Made by a program: the position numbers and the translations under genes. A DNA stretch of 64,000 nucleotides, taken from contig NZ_CP034835.1 in assembly GCF_004014715.1 (NCBI RefSeq), forward strand, positions 1-64,000, read 5' to 3'. Below the pieces are notes generated by a model. The model was not told the DNA's origin. It did not search any database and saw only the letters and a program-made list of their open reading frames with translations. The stretch comes from Pseudoalteromonas sp. R3. Lineage in GTDB: Bacteria > Pseudomonadota > Gammaproteobacteria > Enterobacterales > Alteromonadaceae. This document shows positions 53,441 through 62,503 of the stretch, in pieces (the stretch's first letter is position 1; every line of letters begins with the position of its first letter).

Positions 53441-54544
53441 ACTCTCACATTGGCTGTGATATTCCGACATATGTAAACGCTCCCTGGCCAGGTAGTCATC
53501 GATTGCCAGCGCAAAATCTGGCTGACGGATATGGTGATAAGAGTGAGTAATAACCGGTTCAAAACCCCGTGCCAGCTTGTGTTCTCCCTGTGCACCGGCG
53601 TCGAAGCGGAGCAATTTGTTGCGGATGGCATACTCAATTCCCTGGTAATAACACAGTTCAAAGTGCAGGTGGTTATGACTTTGTAGTGCACCCCAGTAAC
53701 GACCATACAGGGTATGCTCATCGTGTAAGTACAGGCTCGCGGCCACAATTTTTTCCTGCAATAATGCACATACAATAGCAACCTGATCTGTCATGGTCTC
53801 GCAGATACGCTGAAAAAAAGCGTCGTTCAGGTAGCCATGATGTCCCGAACGCTTGAGATAGGTAGTGGCATAGCATAGGTAAAATGCCTGCCTTATTTCA
53901 TCCGTTACCTCGTCTCCCTGATACCAGCGGATCGTAAGCGCCTGATCCTGGATTGCTTTGCGTTCCTTATTGATAGACTTACGTTTGCGAGACGTCATTG
54001 CGCCAAGAAAGTCGTCGAAATCCGAATAGTCATGATTTTTCCAGTGAAACTGTACACCGTGGCGCTCCATCAGGTTCTGGCGTTGCCAGCCTGCCCGCTG
54101 TATCGGGAAATTAATATGCCAGCCCGACCAGCTCTGTTGCCTTGCCTCCTGGTGCAGAGCAGCCGTTACATAGTCATAAAGCGCATCGGATATCGGGTTG
54201 TTGGATAAAACGCGACTCCCCACCACAGGCGTAAACGGAATGGCACAGATCCACTTGGGATAATAGGGCAGCTGGTGGCGCTCATACGCTTCGGCCCAGG
54301 CCCAGTCAAATACATATTCGCCATACGAGTGAAGCTTGATATAGCCAGGCAGTAGCGCGACCAATTGGTTATCCTGATACACAAGCAGGTGATAGGGCAG
54401 CCAGCCTGTCTGCTCACCAACACAGCCGCTGTGTTCCAGAGCTTCCAACCAGGCAATACTGCTAAACGGAGACTGGCCTGAAAGTGTTGTAAGCTCTGCG
54501 GTAGTCAGTGCCGAAAGTTGCGTGATAAAACGATGTTGATACAT
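53417..54544 (-). CDS. FemAB/GNAT-like protein (peptidogalycan biosynthesis family, DUF482)
   Basis: A 375-residue protein with two GNAT-like halves. The N-terminal part has SPFSSIAWLEALEHSGCVGEQ; the C-terminal part has RKRKSINKERKAI, LYGRYWGALQSHNHLHFELCYYQG and RFDAGAQGEHKLARGFEP, which are hallmarks of the PF04339 family. Homologues are annotated as N-acyltransferases or peptidogalycan biosynthesis proteins, but the substrate is not established. It is the last gene of a minus-strand run with the hydrolase and kinase, starting 3 nt after the hydrolase stop. Confidence 0.85.
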   Translation of the reverse strand: MYQHRFITQLSALTTAELTTLSGQSPFSSIAWLEALEHSGCVGEQTGWLPYHLLVYQDNQLVALLPGYIKLHSYGEYVFDWAWAEAYERHQLPYYPKWICAIPFTPVVGSRVLSNNPISDALYDYVTAALHQEARQQSWSGWHINFPIQRAGWQRQNLMERHGVQFHWKNHDYSDFDDFLGAMTSRKRKSINKERKAIQDQALTIRWYQGDEVTDEIRQAFYLCYATTYLKRSGHHGYLNDAFFQRICETMTDQVAIVCALLQEKIVAASLYLHDEHTLYGRYWGALQSHNHLHFELCYYQGIEYAIRNKLLRFDAGAQGEHKLARGFEPVITHSYHHIRQPDFALAIDDYLARERLHMSEYHSQCESLLPFKNQ

Positions 54545-54547
54545 AGT

Positions 54548-55801
54548 CTACGGCATTGCCTCGCCCAAAAACTGTATCAGTTGCAAAACCATAGGATCAT
54601 AATCCGGATTAAAGGATACCCGGACCAGCGGCGTATATTGTGTCAGGTTTGCTGCACTGCGCTCACCAAAATACGGTTTCTCGGTCGTCTTACAGTGAGT
54701 AAAGGCCGCGATGTCCTCCAGATAGCTATCGCAATTGCGAAAGCTCCCCGCTTTGCCGTAATAAGGATGATCCGATGGATTTAACATGCCAATATGCGAC
54801 ATATCAATGACGTCGTCGAGTGCACTGACTGCAGTTACGCTAATTGAATCAGGTAATGTTGCAATGGGCTTTGGGGCATAGACGCGCAGTGCCAGCGGGG
54901 CGGTGCGATCCTGTGCCCAGCGGGTCAGCAACTCATAGGTCACCTGAGTGTCAATGGTAGTATCAACATCGCTGGCAATGGCGAGGGTTGGCAGTGAGGC
55001 AGGTAATTTAGCAGCTCGCATATCGGCCATAGCTTCTTCTACCAGTGTGACCGCGTGTAAAGGAAACGACTCATATTTTGCCAGATCCAGATCGGCTTCT
55101 TTATCAACCCAGTCAACCCAGGGCAGCCAGTCCAGCCATTTTGCCAGCCAGGCCACTTCGCTGTGGCTTTGCGTGGCCGGCGCAACGAGCACCAATGCCG
55201 CCAGATTATCGGGCCGACGCTCGGCTATTTCTGTGGTAGCCAGGGCCGCGCCGGTTGAATAACCAAGCACTGCAAACTGGCTATAATCACTGGCTGTTCG
55301 AGATATGGCATAGCGCACATGCTGCTGCCAGTCCCGGTAATCGACTTCTTTCAGGTCGCTGGCTGCTGTGCCATGGCCTGGTAGCAACATGGTCCTGACG
55401 TCATAGCCCCGGGCATACAAATCCGCAGCCAGAGTGTGAAAAATAAAGGGCGAGTCGGTTAATCCATGGATCAGTAGTACAGCCTTTTGGTTGTTCGGAT
55501 GTGTTAACTGAAAAGGGGCAACGTAATCTGCTATCTGAGTTGCGGGCTCGCTGAGCTGCGCCGACACTTTGGTTGCCAGTTCACAGCGGAGTGTGGCTTT
55601 AGGGTTGCGTGCCAGGATCAGCGCCCGGGTTGCTCTGAGGTAGGCTGTGTATGGCTGCGCTTCGGGAATATCCAATACAGCTGGACCTGCGTCATTGGCA
55701 TAGCGATAGGTGCCCTGCTGTGCGTTGATCTGATAGCGTGGTAGATCGCTGACCTGCTCCAGACAGGTCTGTGCCTGTGTTGGTGTGGGAGCAAGCTGCA
55801 C
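54548..55801 (-). CDS. Alpha/beta hydrolase, start disrupted by a poly-A frameshift
   Basis: The 417-residue frame is a serine alpha/beta hydrolase: VLLIHGLTDSPFIFHTLA (oxyanion region), LPGHGTAAS, and GYSTGAALATTE with the nucleophilic serine. As read, the only usual start is GTG at 55801, giving a protein without a signal peptide. Upstream, an ATG at 55842-55840 overlaps the kinase stop (ATGA), as expected for a coupled gene. After ATGAT there are six A residues. With seven, the ATG would run straight into KKGYLFFILTSLVQLA...AQTC, a textbook signal peptide. So the intended product is probably a secreted 430-residue esterase or lipase. The frameshift may be mutation, phase variation or assembly error. 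Confidence 0.82.
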   Translation of the reverse strand: MQLAPTPTQAQTCLEQVSDLPRYQINAQQGTYRYANDAGPAVLDIPEAQPYTAYLRATRALILARNPKATLRCELATKVSAQLSEPATQIADYVAPFQLTHPNNQKAVLLIHGLTDSPFIFHTLAADLYARGYDVRTMLLPGHGTAASDLKEVDYRDWQQHVRYAISRTASDYSQFAVLGYSTGAALATTEIAERRPDNLAALVLVAPATQSHSEVAWLAKWLDWLPWVDWVDKEADLDLAKYESFPLHAVTLVEEAMADMRAAKLPASLPTLAIASDVDTTIDTQVTYELLTRWAQDRTAPLALRVYAPKPIATLPDSISVTAVSALDDVIDMSHIGMLNPSDHPYYGKAGSFRNCDSYLEDIAAFTHCKTTEKPYFGERSAANLTQYTPLVRVSFNPDYDPMVLQLIQFLGEAMP

Positions 55802-55838
55802 CAGGCTGGTCAGTATGAAAAATAAATACCCTTTTTTA

Positions 55839-58559
55839 TCATGACAGTCGATATTGTATTAAGCATTGCACCAGCTTATCGCGCTCCAGTGGTTTTGCAA
55901 GGTGACTATTAAATCCGACAGCGACCGCATAAGCCTTATCTTCAGGCATCACGTCGGCAGTCAATGCGATAATGGGCAATTGCTGCTGACTGAATTGTTT
56001 ACGTAATAGCGCGGTTGCCTGATAACCGTCTAACAACGGCATCTGACAGTCCATAAGCACCAGATCAAAGTTCTGCTCACCACATACGTCGACGGCTTGC
56101 TGGCCATCATTCACGAGCACAAATTCAACCTCAATAGATTGTAGCATGGCCTTAATCACAAGCTGATTAACCGGGTTGTCTTCTGCAACCAGCACATGCA
56201 TACCTTTGAGTAAGGTATGGTCAAGCTCGGCTTGGTCTGCCAGCAGGGCATCGCCAAATGGACAGCGTAAAGAAAAAGTGAAAGTACTGCCCTGGCCCGG
56301 TTCGCTTTGTACCGTGAGCTCTCCTTCCATCAGTGCCACCAGTTCTTTGCTGATAGCCAGACCCAGACCCGTGCCACCAAAGCGTCGGGAAGTCGAAGCG
56401 TCGGCCTGTGTGAAAGGTGCAAAAATCAGCTGCTGCTTTTGAGGATCGATACCGATACCGGTGTCGATGATAGAAAAAGTAAGTAGGTAGTCACTGTCAC
56501 CATGAAGCACTTCACAATGCAAAGTCACCTTACCACTATCGGTAAACTTGATGGCATTGCTGCACAGGTTAAGCAGGATCTGCTCCATCCTGAGTTCATC
56601 CGCCTTGAGCCAGCAGGCACCACTTATGTTGGTATTCAGCTGCCATTGCAACCCTTTATCTGCGGCACTGGTGGTGAACAGGCTATCAATCCGGCCCAGC
56701 AACTCTTGTAAATCAAAATCATGACGCTCGATGACCAGGTGGTTGGACTCAATCTTGGCGATATCAAGAATGTCATTGACCAGATTCAGCAGTGTTTTTG
56801 CAGCCATATCGATACGACCGGCATAAGACTGAAGGGTTTCAAATGAGTGGGTTGTCTTCATCAGGGAGGCAAATCCCACCACGGCATTTAACGGTGTACG
56901 GAGCTCGTGGCTCATATTGGCCAGAAATCGGCTTTTAGCATGGTTCGCTCGTTGGGCATCCTCAACCGCCTTGCGCAGCGACTGGGTGCGTTGTTCCACT
57001 AAGTGATTAAGCTCGTAATGCTGATAGTTGTTGAGCAGCACAATAAAAGTGATCAATGCGGTAATGCTCAACTGTAACATCAACAATAATACCGTTTGTT
57101 GATGGTTGAGACTGGCGACAAAATCCGCCCTGAGTTCAAGTTGAATACGCCAGATCTGGCCACCAAATTGAATGCGGGTCTCAAACAGGTTGTCTGCAGA
57201 CATTTGGGTCGCCGAGAATGAGCGATTGCGGTAGAAGGGATCCGGGCTGTTGCCATCGAATATGGCAACATTGTAGCTATCAGCCTGAGACTTTTTCAAC
57301 ACAGAACCCAGTAAAGTGTCGGTTTGTACAACTGCAGTCGCATATCCGAGAATACCAGAGTGAGTATCGACTTCTCCACGTTGATACACCGGAGAGAACA
57401 ACAAATAGGCGTGCAATGGGGTATCACTTTGCACCAGTTGTATGATATCTGTTGCCTGAGGTTGTACAGCAATGGCAAGGTTTTCTAACGCCAGCTTACG
57501 GTTTTCGCGTGAATACACGTTAAAACCCAGCGCACTGAAATTCTCGGCCTGTGGTGAAATATAGGTGACAACAACCAGTGGATCATCGGGCCCAAGCGGC
57601 AATCCTTTGAGTTTTACACGGCCTTCATATATCGCATCAAAGTGGCGCTGAAGCGCGTTCCCTTGTGTTTGTTCGAGCCTGATATTCCACGAAATAGCAC
57701 GCAAGAACGGGTAGCGGGTACGCTGTTGCTGCGCTATCTGATGAAACTCCTTAGCGTTCACCTCATTAAGCGATTGCAGCTTTGCAGATACCCCTTGCAC
57801 TGCCAGCATGCTGAGGTTGACCTGTTGCAACAGCAGGTTCTCTATCAGTCTTAATTCTCTTTGTGCTTCTCGCTTTGCAGCCTGAATGTTGCCCTGATTA
57901 TATAAATAGGTTGTCAGTACCACAGATAAAAACAGTACAAAGCTGGTGGCAAAAACGTTGCGACTGCGGTGATAGCTGCGTTGCTCAAACGCCCATGCAT
58001 CGAGCATAAGCAGCAGCAGGGGAGTAAAAATCAGTATGCCGAGGCTGTCGCCCAGCCACCAGGCCACCACGTTTTGCCAGTGATGGCTGAATTGATATTG
58101 GGGGTTAAACAAGCTAAGCGAGAATACACCGATATTCGCGGAGATCAGGTTTGCGACTATGCCAACCAAAAAGATGTAATAGGCAATGTGTTTGCGAGAG
58201 CGCATTCGCAATGGGTCGCCGAGCCAGTGGCGCAGGAGTAATCCGCCAGCTAACCCCTGCAGACAGGCACCCAATGCGATAATGGAGACCTGCAGACATT
58301 GCGATAAGGTTGCCTGACTAAAGGTATAACCATGGGCCGTGGTCCAGTTAAACAGCGCTGAGGCTAAGAATAAGCCAGGCAGAAAACGCCATCCCCAAAT
58401 CAGCACACCCACCAGACCGACGCCCGCCGGCAGCCAGATGGGCAGCACCTGATCCTGAAACGCAAATGCGGTCAGGGCTTTGCCCAGCGCAAAATAGCTC
58501 AGTGTCATTAGCACATAAGCAACCCACTGATGATGCACTGTGCGAAATTGGAACTGCAT
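55839..58559 (-). CDS. Hybrid sensor histidine kinase (MASE1-CHASE-HisKA-HATPase-REC)
   Basis: The 906-residue membrane kinase begins with a MASE1 integral-membrane sensor (about 10-225; WLPAGVGLVGVLIWGWRFLPG). A periplasmic CHASE domain follows (about 245-480; MLAVQGVSAKLQS, FLRAISWN) and another transmembrane helix near 495-515. The HisKA phosphoacceptor His551 lies in NMSHELRTPLNAVVGFA; the ATPase has NAIKFTDSG, DTGIGI and GGTGLGLAIS. A receiver domain has the phosphoacceptor Asp837 in LVLMDCQMPLLDGYQA. No cognate response regulator is adjacent, so the attached receiver or a remote phosphotransfer protein must carry the signal. It is first in the kinase-hydrolase-FemAB-like run. Confidence 0.93.
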   Translation of the reverse strand: MQFQFRTVHHQWVAYVLMTLSYFALGKALTAFAFQDQVLPIWLPAGVGLVGVLIWGWRFLPGLFLASALFNWTTAHGYTFSQATLSQCLQVSIIALGACLQGLAGGLLLRHWLGDPLRMRSRKHIAYYIFLVGIVANLISANIGVFSLSLFNPQYQFSHHWQNVVAWWLGDSLGILIFTPLLLLMLDAWAFEQRSYHRSRNVFATSFVLFLSVVLTTYLYNQGNIQAAKREAQRELRLIENLLLQQVNLSMLAVQGVSAKLQSLNEVNAKEFHQIAQQQRTRYPFLRAISWNIRLEQTQGNALQRHFDAIYEGRVKLKGLPLGPDDPLVVVTYISPQAENFSALGFNVYSRENRKLALENLAIAVQPQATDIIQLVQSDTPLHAYLLFSPVYQRGEVDTHSGILGYATAVVQTDTLLGSVLKKSQADSYNVAIFDGNSPDPFYRNRSFSATQMSADNLFETRIQFGGQIWRIQLELRADFVASLNHQQTVLLLMLQLSITALITFIVLLNNYQHYELNHLVEQRTQSLRKAVEDAQRANHAKSRFLANMSHELRTPLNAVVGFASLMKTTHSFETLQSYAGRIDMAAKTLLNLVNDILDIAKIESNHLVIERHDFDLQELLGRIDSLFTTSAADKGLQWQLNTNISGACWLKADELRMEQILLNLCSNAIKFTDSGKVTLHCEVLHGDSDYLLTFSIIDTGIGIDPQKQQLIFAPFTQADASTSRRFGGTGLGLAISKELVALMEGELTVQSEPGQGSTFTFSLRCPFGDALLADQAELDHTLLKGMHVLVAEDNPVNQLVIKAMLQSIEVEFVLVNDGQQAVDVCGEQNFDLVLMDCQMPLLDGYQATALLRKQFSQQQLPIIALTADVMPEDKAYAVAVGFNSHLAKPLERDKLVQCLIQYRLS

Positions 58560-58578
58560 ATGGATCGAATCCTTTGCG

Positions 58579-59040
58579 TTAAACTGGCAGGGGTCGTTTG
58601 CTAAACGTTTGCTTTAAAACGATGGTTGACTCAATCCCTGCAATACAGCCGATGGCGCCAAGACGATGTTTGACAAAATGCTCGTAACTGGGCAAATCCT
58701 CGGCAATGATTTCGAGCAAGTAATCATGCGCACCAGAGACCACTGAGCAGCTGAGGACCTGTTGCAGTTGCTCTGCATGAGACTCAAACTGGGTGGCGGC
58801 CTGCGCAGAGTTCTCACTCAGGCGAATAAACGCATACACCAGTACAGTATAGCCTAGTGACTGCGGTGCCAAATTGGCGTGGTAACCTAAAATTACCCCA
58901 TCCTGTTGTAACTTTTTGACGCGCCTGAGGCAAGGGGTGTCAGACAAACTGGCTTGTTCAGCTAGTTGAGCATTACTGAGTCGGGCGTTGTCCTGCAATG
59001 CCCGCAGAAGAATACGATCTTTGTTATCCAAGTGCGCCAT
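58579..59040 (-). CDS. Lrp/AsnC family transcriptional regulator
   Basis: The 153-residue protein has an N-terminal winged helix-turn-helix (LDNKDRILLRALQDNARLSNAQLAE...SDTPCLRRVKKLQQDGVI, about 4-55). A C-terminal RAM ligand-binding domain follows (VLSCSVVSGAHDYLLEIIAEDL, about 70-145), where amino acids bind. It is divergent from the PrnB-family/kynureninase-like operon across 133 bp of AT-rich DNA. It is therefore the likely local regulator, perhaps responding to tryptophan or a related compound (inference). Confidence 0.93.
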   Translation of the reverse strand: MAHLDNKDRILLRALQDNARLSNAQLAEQASLSDTPCLRRVKKLQQDGVILGYHANLAPQSLGYTVLVYAFIRLSENSAQAATQFESHAEQLQQVLSCSVVSGAHDYLLEIIAEDLPSYEHFVKHRLGAIGCIAGIESTIVLKQTFSKRPLPV

Positions 59041-59173
59041 AGTAGTGAATTCTGCTAATGATTCGGTTTATTTTTTTAATTGTTACTAATCTAGTCTAGC
59101 GTTCACATAAATTTTAGCAACTTTTAGCGCATAAGGTTTGGTAGCCTGAGACTCATAATTTGGGGAGCTACCG

Positions 59174-60358
59174 ATGACCACACTCACACACGCATTTGAT
59201 CACTGGATCCGCAGTGATTTTGTTACGCTCAACGACAAGCTGGAAGCTGCGTACTGGCAGCAACAGGACAAGGCCAATGTTGAGGGCGTAGAAGACGAGA
59301 CAAAACACCAACTATTAAATGAAGGTCAGCAACATATTCAGGCGTTACTGGCTGAAGGCAATACCGACGAGGGCTTCGACAATGCGTTCGACCTGCTGGG
59401 CAACGTGGGCCTGTATATGGCAGCCTGTCGCCGGCACGAACTCACAGAGCCCAGCCGGGAGCAGTACTCACCCCTAAAGGAGGCGTCGGCACTGGCGATG
59501 CACATTGGCGCATCCATCGGTGTCACACCGCGCTTTGCAACGGCGCATCTGACCACACACAATCGCGCAGTGAACGGCGTGTATAAACGCTTTACCAGTC
59601 ACCCGGCCGAGCAGCTGTTTATTGATTACAACACCCGGGCTATTTTGGCTTATAAGCGTGCCGCAGAATGCTTATTAAAAATCCAGCCGCTGGGTATTTC
59701 ACACCCCATGACACCGTTGCTGCTGACACAGGTCAAAGAGGCTTTGTTAGATGTGATCCGCTCTAACCAGTGCTTGTTTGAACAGCTGGATACCGATGCG
59801 TTCTTTTATGTTGTCCGTCCCTATTACAAACCTTACCGGGTGGGCAAAGAAGTCTACCGCGGAGCGAATGCCGGGGATTTCGCCGGGATCAACGTGATAG
59901 ATATGATGCTGGGCTTGTGCCAGGCCAACGACGTGAACTACGCTCAGATGCTGGTGGACAAGTTCCTGTATATGATGCCCGAGGATCAGGCGACACTGCG
60001 CGAATGCATGCGTTTACCCAATTTGATGGATGCCTTTGTCGCGGCGGCCGAACAGCACCACAGCAGCAGCTGGTATCAGGAAGCCGTCAGTGCATTTGTC
60101 CAGGTGTGTAAGTTGCACGGTGATACCGCTATTCAGCATCATAATCAGCTGGTAGAAAAGTACATTGCCCAGCCATCGGGCGATATGAATACCCAGCACC
60201 TCGACAAAGTCACGGCCAGCGGACCGCCGTTGCCTGTGCTTTTGAATCAGCTGGCATTGTTACGAGACAAGCGGGCAGCGGCAAAACGTGAAGACGTATT
60301 TACCCGCTTTGATGACTTAAACACACTGCGTCGCAGTATCGCGAAGGGCACACAATGA
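59174..60358 (+). CDS. PrnB-family heme protein (DUF1864, indoleamine 2,3-dioxygenase superfamily)
   Basis: The 394-residue alpha-helical protein resembles the PrnB/DUF1864 family, structurally related to tryptophan and indoleamine 2,3-dioxygenases and named after the pyrrolnitrin enzyme. Recognisable stretches are NAFDLLGNVGLYMAACRRHE, GVTPRFATAHLTTHNRAVNG, RPYYKPYRVGKEVYRGANAG with DFAGINVIDMMLGLCQAND. The superfamily binds heme and acts on indole compounds; the actual substrate here is unknown. GGGGAG lies 6 nt before the ATG. The stop overlaps the next gene's ATG by 4 nt. Together with a kynureninase-like enzyme this suggests oxidation of tryptophan or a tryptophan-like metabolite. Confidence 0.82.
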   Translation: MTTLTHAFDHWIRSDFVTLNDKLEAAYWQQQDKANVEGVEDETKHQLLNEGQQHIQALLAEGNTDEGFDNAFDLLGNVGLYMAACRRHELTEPSREQYSPLKEASALAMHIGASIGVTPRFATAHLTTHNRAVNGVYKRFTSHPAEQLFIDYNTRAILAYKRAAECLLKIQPLGISHPMTPLLLTQVKEALLDVIRSNQCLFEQLDTDAFFYVVRPYYKPYRVGKEVYRGANAGDFAGINVIDMMLGLCQANDVNYAQMLVDKFLYMMPEDQATLRECMRLPNLMDAFVAAAEQHHSSSWYQEAVSAFVQVCKLHGDTAIQHHNQLVEKYIAQPSGDMNTQHLDKVTASGPPLPVLLNQLALLRDKRAAAKREDVFTRFDDLNTLRRSIAKGTQ

Positions 60359-61470
60359 AACAGGCAGACTTTTCCTTACCTCAGGGTCACTATTTGCTCA
60401 GCCACTCGGTAGGCCGACCGCTGGCAACAGCCGGGCAGGACTTTATGCAGCGCTACTTTGACCCCTGGGCGGGCGACAACCATGAGCCCTGGTATCAGTG
60501 GCTTGATGGCATGCAGCAGTTTACCTCGGCGCTGGCCAGGCTGTTCAACAGTCAGGCAGACTATTTTTGCCCGCAAAGCAACCTCTCTAGTGGGTTAACT
60601 AAATTTGTGATGAGCCTGCCAGAAACGGGCCGTCAGACGGTACGTGTGCTGATGAGTGAGAGTGACTTCCCCAGCATGGGGTTTGTACTTCAGCAGGCCG
60701 TTGCGGATGTCGAGATCCACTTTATTCCCGCGCATCTGGATATGTCCGATCTGAGTGTCTGGCAGCAGCATCTGCACGGCGAGATTGACTGGGTGTTCGT
60801 CAGTCAGGTGTACTCTAACACCGGCCAACAGGCACCCGTTGCAGCCATCACGGCACTTGCCAAAGCGCAAGGTTGCCGGGTGATTGTCGATATTGCGCAG
60901 GCTGCGGGTGTGATCCCCATAGATCTGTCAGACTGTGCGGCGGATTGTGTGTTAGGTTCTTGCGTGAAATGGCTGTGTGGCGGACCCGGTGCCGGGTTTA
61001 TCTGGGTCAATCCCGATATTCTGCCACACTGTCAGCCCAAAGACGTTGGCTGGTTTTCTCACCACAACCCGATGGAGTTTGATATTCATCACTTTGCGCC
61101 CCACGATAGTGCGCTGCGTTTCTGGGGCGGCACACCGTCTGTGGCCGCCTATATATTTGCAGCCCACAGCATTCATTACTTTGCCGATCTGGGTGTGGCA
61201 CGGGTCAGAGCGCATAACCTGACCTTGCTGGCACGCTTACAGGCGCAGCTGGCTCCCTGGTATATCGCACCGACCGATGCAAATTGCTGCTCCGGCACAG
61301 CGATCCTTAACGTCGGTGAGGCGCAGGACTCGGTATTATCGGCCTTAAAAGAGGCAAATATAGCGGTCGATGCGCGTAAGCCGGGGATCCGGGTTTCACC
61401 GCATATCTACAATACCGGGCAGGACATCGACGCTTTTATTGAGGTCTTTACCCGCGCCGTATCAGCCTGA
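60355..61470 (+). CDS. Kynureninase-like PLP-dependent enzyme (aminotransferase class V)
   Basis: The 371-residue fold-type I PLP enzyme has VIVDIAQAAGVIPIDL with the Asp that contacts the cofactor nitrogen, followed by GSCVKWLCGGPGAGF, where Lys205 would form the Schiff base. The latter resembles the kynureninase motif C-(V/Y)-K-(W/Y)-L-x-GGPG. Kynureninase cleaves kynurenine to anthranilate and alanine. At 371 residues it is shorter than typical bacterial kynureninase (about 415), so a variant substrate is possible. The ATGA overlap with the PrnB-family gene implies coupled synthesis. No kynurenine formamidase is nearby. Confidence 0.85.
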   Translation: MKQADFSLPQGHYLLSHSVGRPLATAGQDFMQRYFDPWAGDNHEPWYQWLDGMQQFTSALARLFNSQADYFCPQSNLSSGLTKFVMSLPETGRQTVRVLMSESDFPSMGFVLQQAVADVEIHFIPAHLDMSDLSVWQQHLHGEIDWVFVSQVYSNTGQQAPVAAITALAKAQGCRVIVDIAQAAGVIPIDLSDCAADCVLGSCVKWLCGGPGAGFIWVNPDILPHCQPKDVGWFSHHNPMEFDIHHFAPHDSALRFWGGTPSVAAYIFAAHSIHYFADLGVARVRAHNLTLLARLQAQLAPWYIAPTDANCCSGTAILNVGEAQDSVLSALKEANIAVDARKPGIRVSPHIYNTGQDIDAFIEVFTRAVSA

Positions 61471-62226
61471 GCGGCGTTTACCCAGCCCAAGTGCCCGCCT
61501 GGTTTTGGTTTTTACCGAACGCCAGTGGGTGACGGGCTGCTTGGGAGCCAGCTCTAGCAGCTGCGCAAAATCAATGTCGGCAAACGCAAGTTCACTGTGA
61601 TGTGCCAGCATCACAGTGGCGGGGGCCAGTTGCTGTAGTTTAAGCAAAGTCGAGCGATACAACCTTGGGTAAAACACCGGATAAGGCGGGATGAGTTTGC
61701 CGCGTACCTGCACCATCACATCGGCGATATACACTGTACTGCGATGTGCATGATAGAGGCTGATGTCTCTGTCTGTATGGCCGGGGGTGTGTAATACCTG
61801 CCAATCTTCAAAGCCCGGCAACTCGGTGCCATCGGGCAGATACACATCGGGTTTCAGAGTGCGCGCATACCAGAGGTTTTTCCGTGCTTTACGTTTGCGC
61901 CCGGCTACCCATAACGCCAGTGCAATGTCTGATAAATGCATGAGCATACCATCCAGGCCCCGATACCACTGACCCGGGCAATTGGCCGTGGCTATCTGTG
62001 CGCCCGTTAATTTACGCAAATAATGCGCCCCACCGGCATGATCCGGGTGCATATGGGTGACGACAATCAACCTCAGCTGATGGAGCGGGCGATGCAGTTC
62101 ATCGGTAATAAACTGACAGATCATTGCAACATCTGCGCGACTGCAGCCATCCAAAAGCAACAGTTTATCCGGGTAAGCCACCAGATAGATATTTTGAATA
62201 TAGCCTTCGAGTATATGAATTTTCAT
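61462..62226 (-). CDS. MBL-fold metallo-hydrolase
   Basis: The 254-residue metallo-beta-lactamase-fold protein has the metal motif HMHPDHAGG (His58, His60, Asp62, His63), VLHTPGHTDRDISLY with the next His, and YIADVMVQ with the bridging Asp. It lacks a signal peptide. The basic C-terminal tail (KTKTRRALGLGKRR) is unusual. Such enzymes hydrolyse thioesters, lactones or phosphodiesters, and the substrate cannot be told from sequence. It converges on the kynureninase-like gene with a 9-nt overlap. Confidence 0.9.
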   Translation of the reverse strand: MKIHILEGYIQNIYLVAYPDKLLLLDGCSRADVAMICQFITDELHRPLHQLRLIVVTHMHPDHAGGAHYLRKLTGAQIATANCPGQWYRGLDGMLMHLSDIALALWVAGRKRKARKNLWYARTLKPDVYLPDGTELPGFEDWQVLHTPGHTDRDISLYHAHRSTVYIADVMVQVRGKLIPPYPVFYPRLYRSTLLKLQQLAPATVMLAHHSELAFADIDFAQLLELAPKQPVTHWRSVKTKTRRALGLGKRRSG

Positions 62227-62503
62227 AAGGACGGTTCATTTGCACTGACACATCTCTTATTGGTAACACATCTGACCAGATAGGCAAAACGAAATCATAT
62301 GTTAATGAAGCCGGAATGCGATGCTGTTTTTATGCTTGTTTTCTAACGTTATTGTAAAGATAGCCCCTTCTTTCCATGAATATAATCATAAAGCCACTTG
62401 TTTTGTTTGTTTTTTGTTCGTGCGTTTCCGTTTAAGGTTTTCTTGCGTGCCTTTAATTGATACATTCGCGCCCAAATAATTTAACACATATTAGGATGTT
62501 GTT

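Noticed and set aside
59041..59173. Specific Lrp operator between the regulator and the PrnB-family gene
   Set aside because: The region is AT-rich with loose symmetry only; no operator could be defined by eye.
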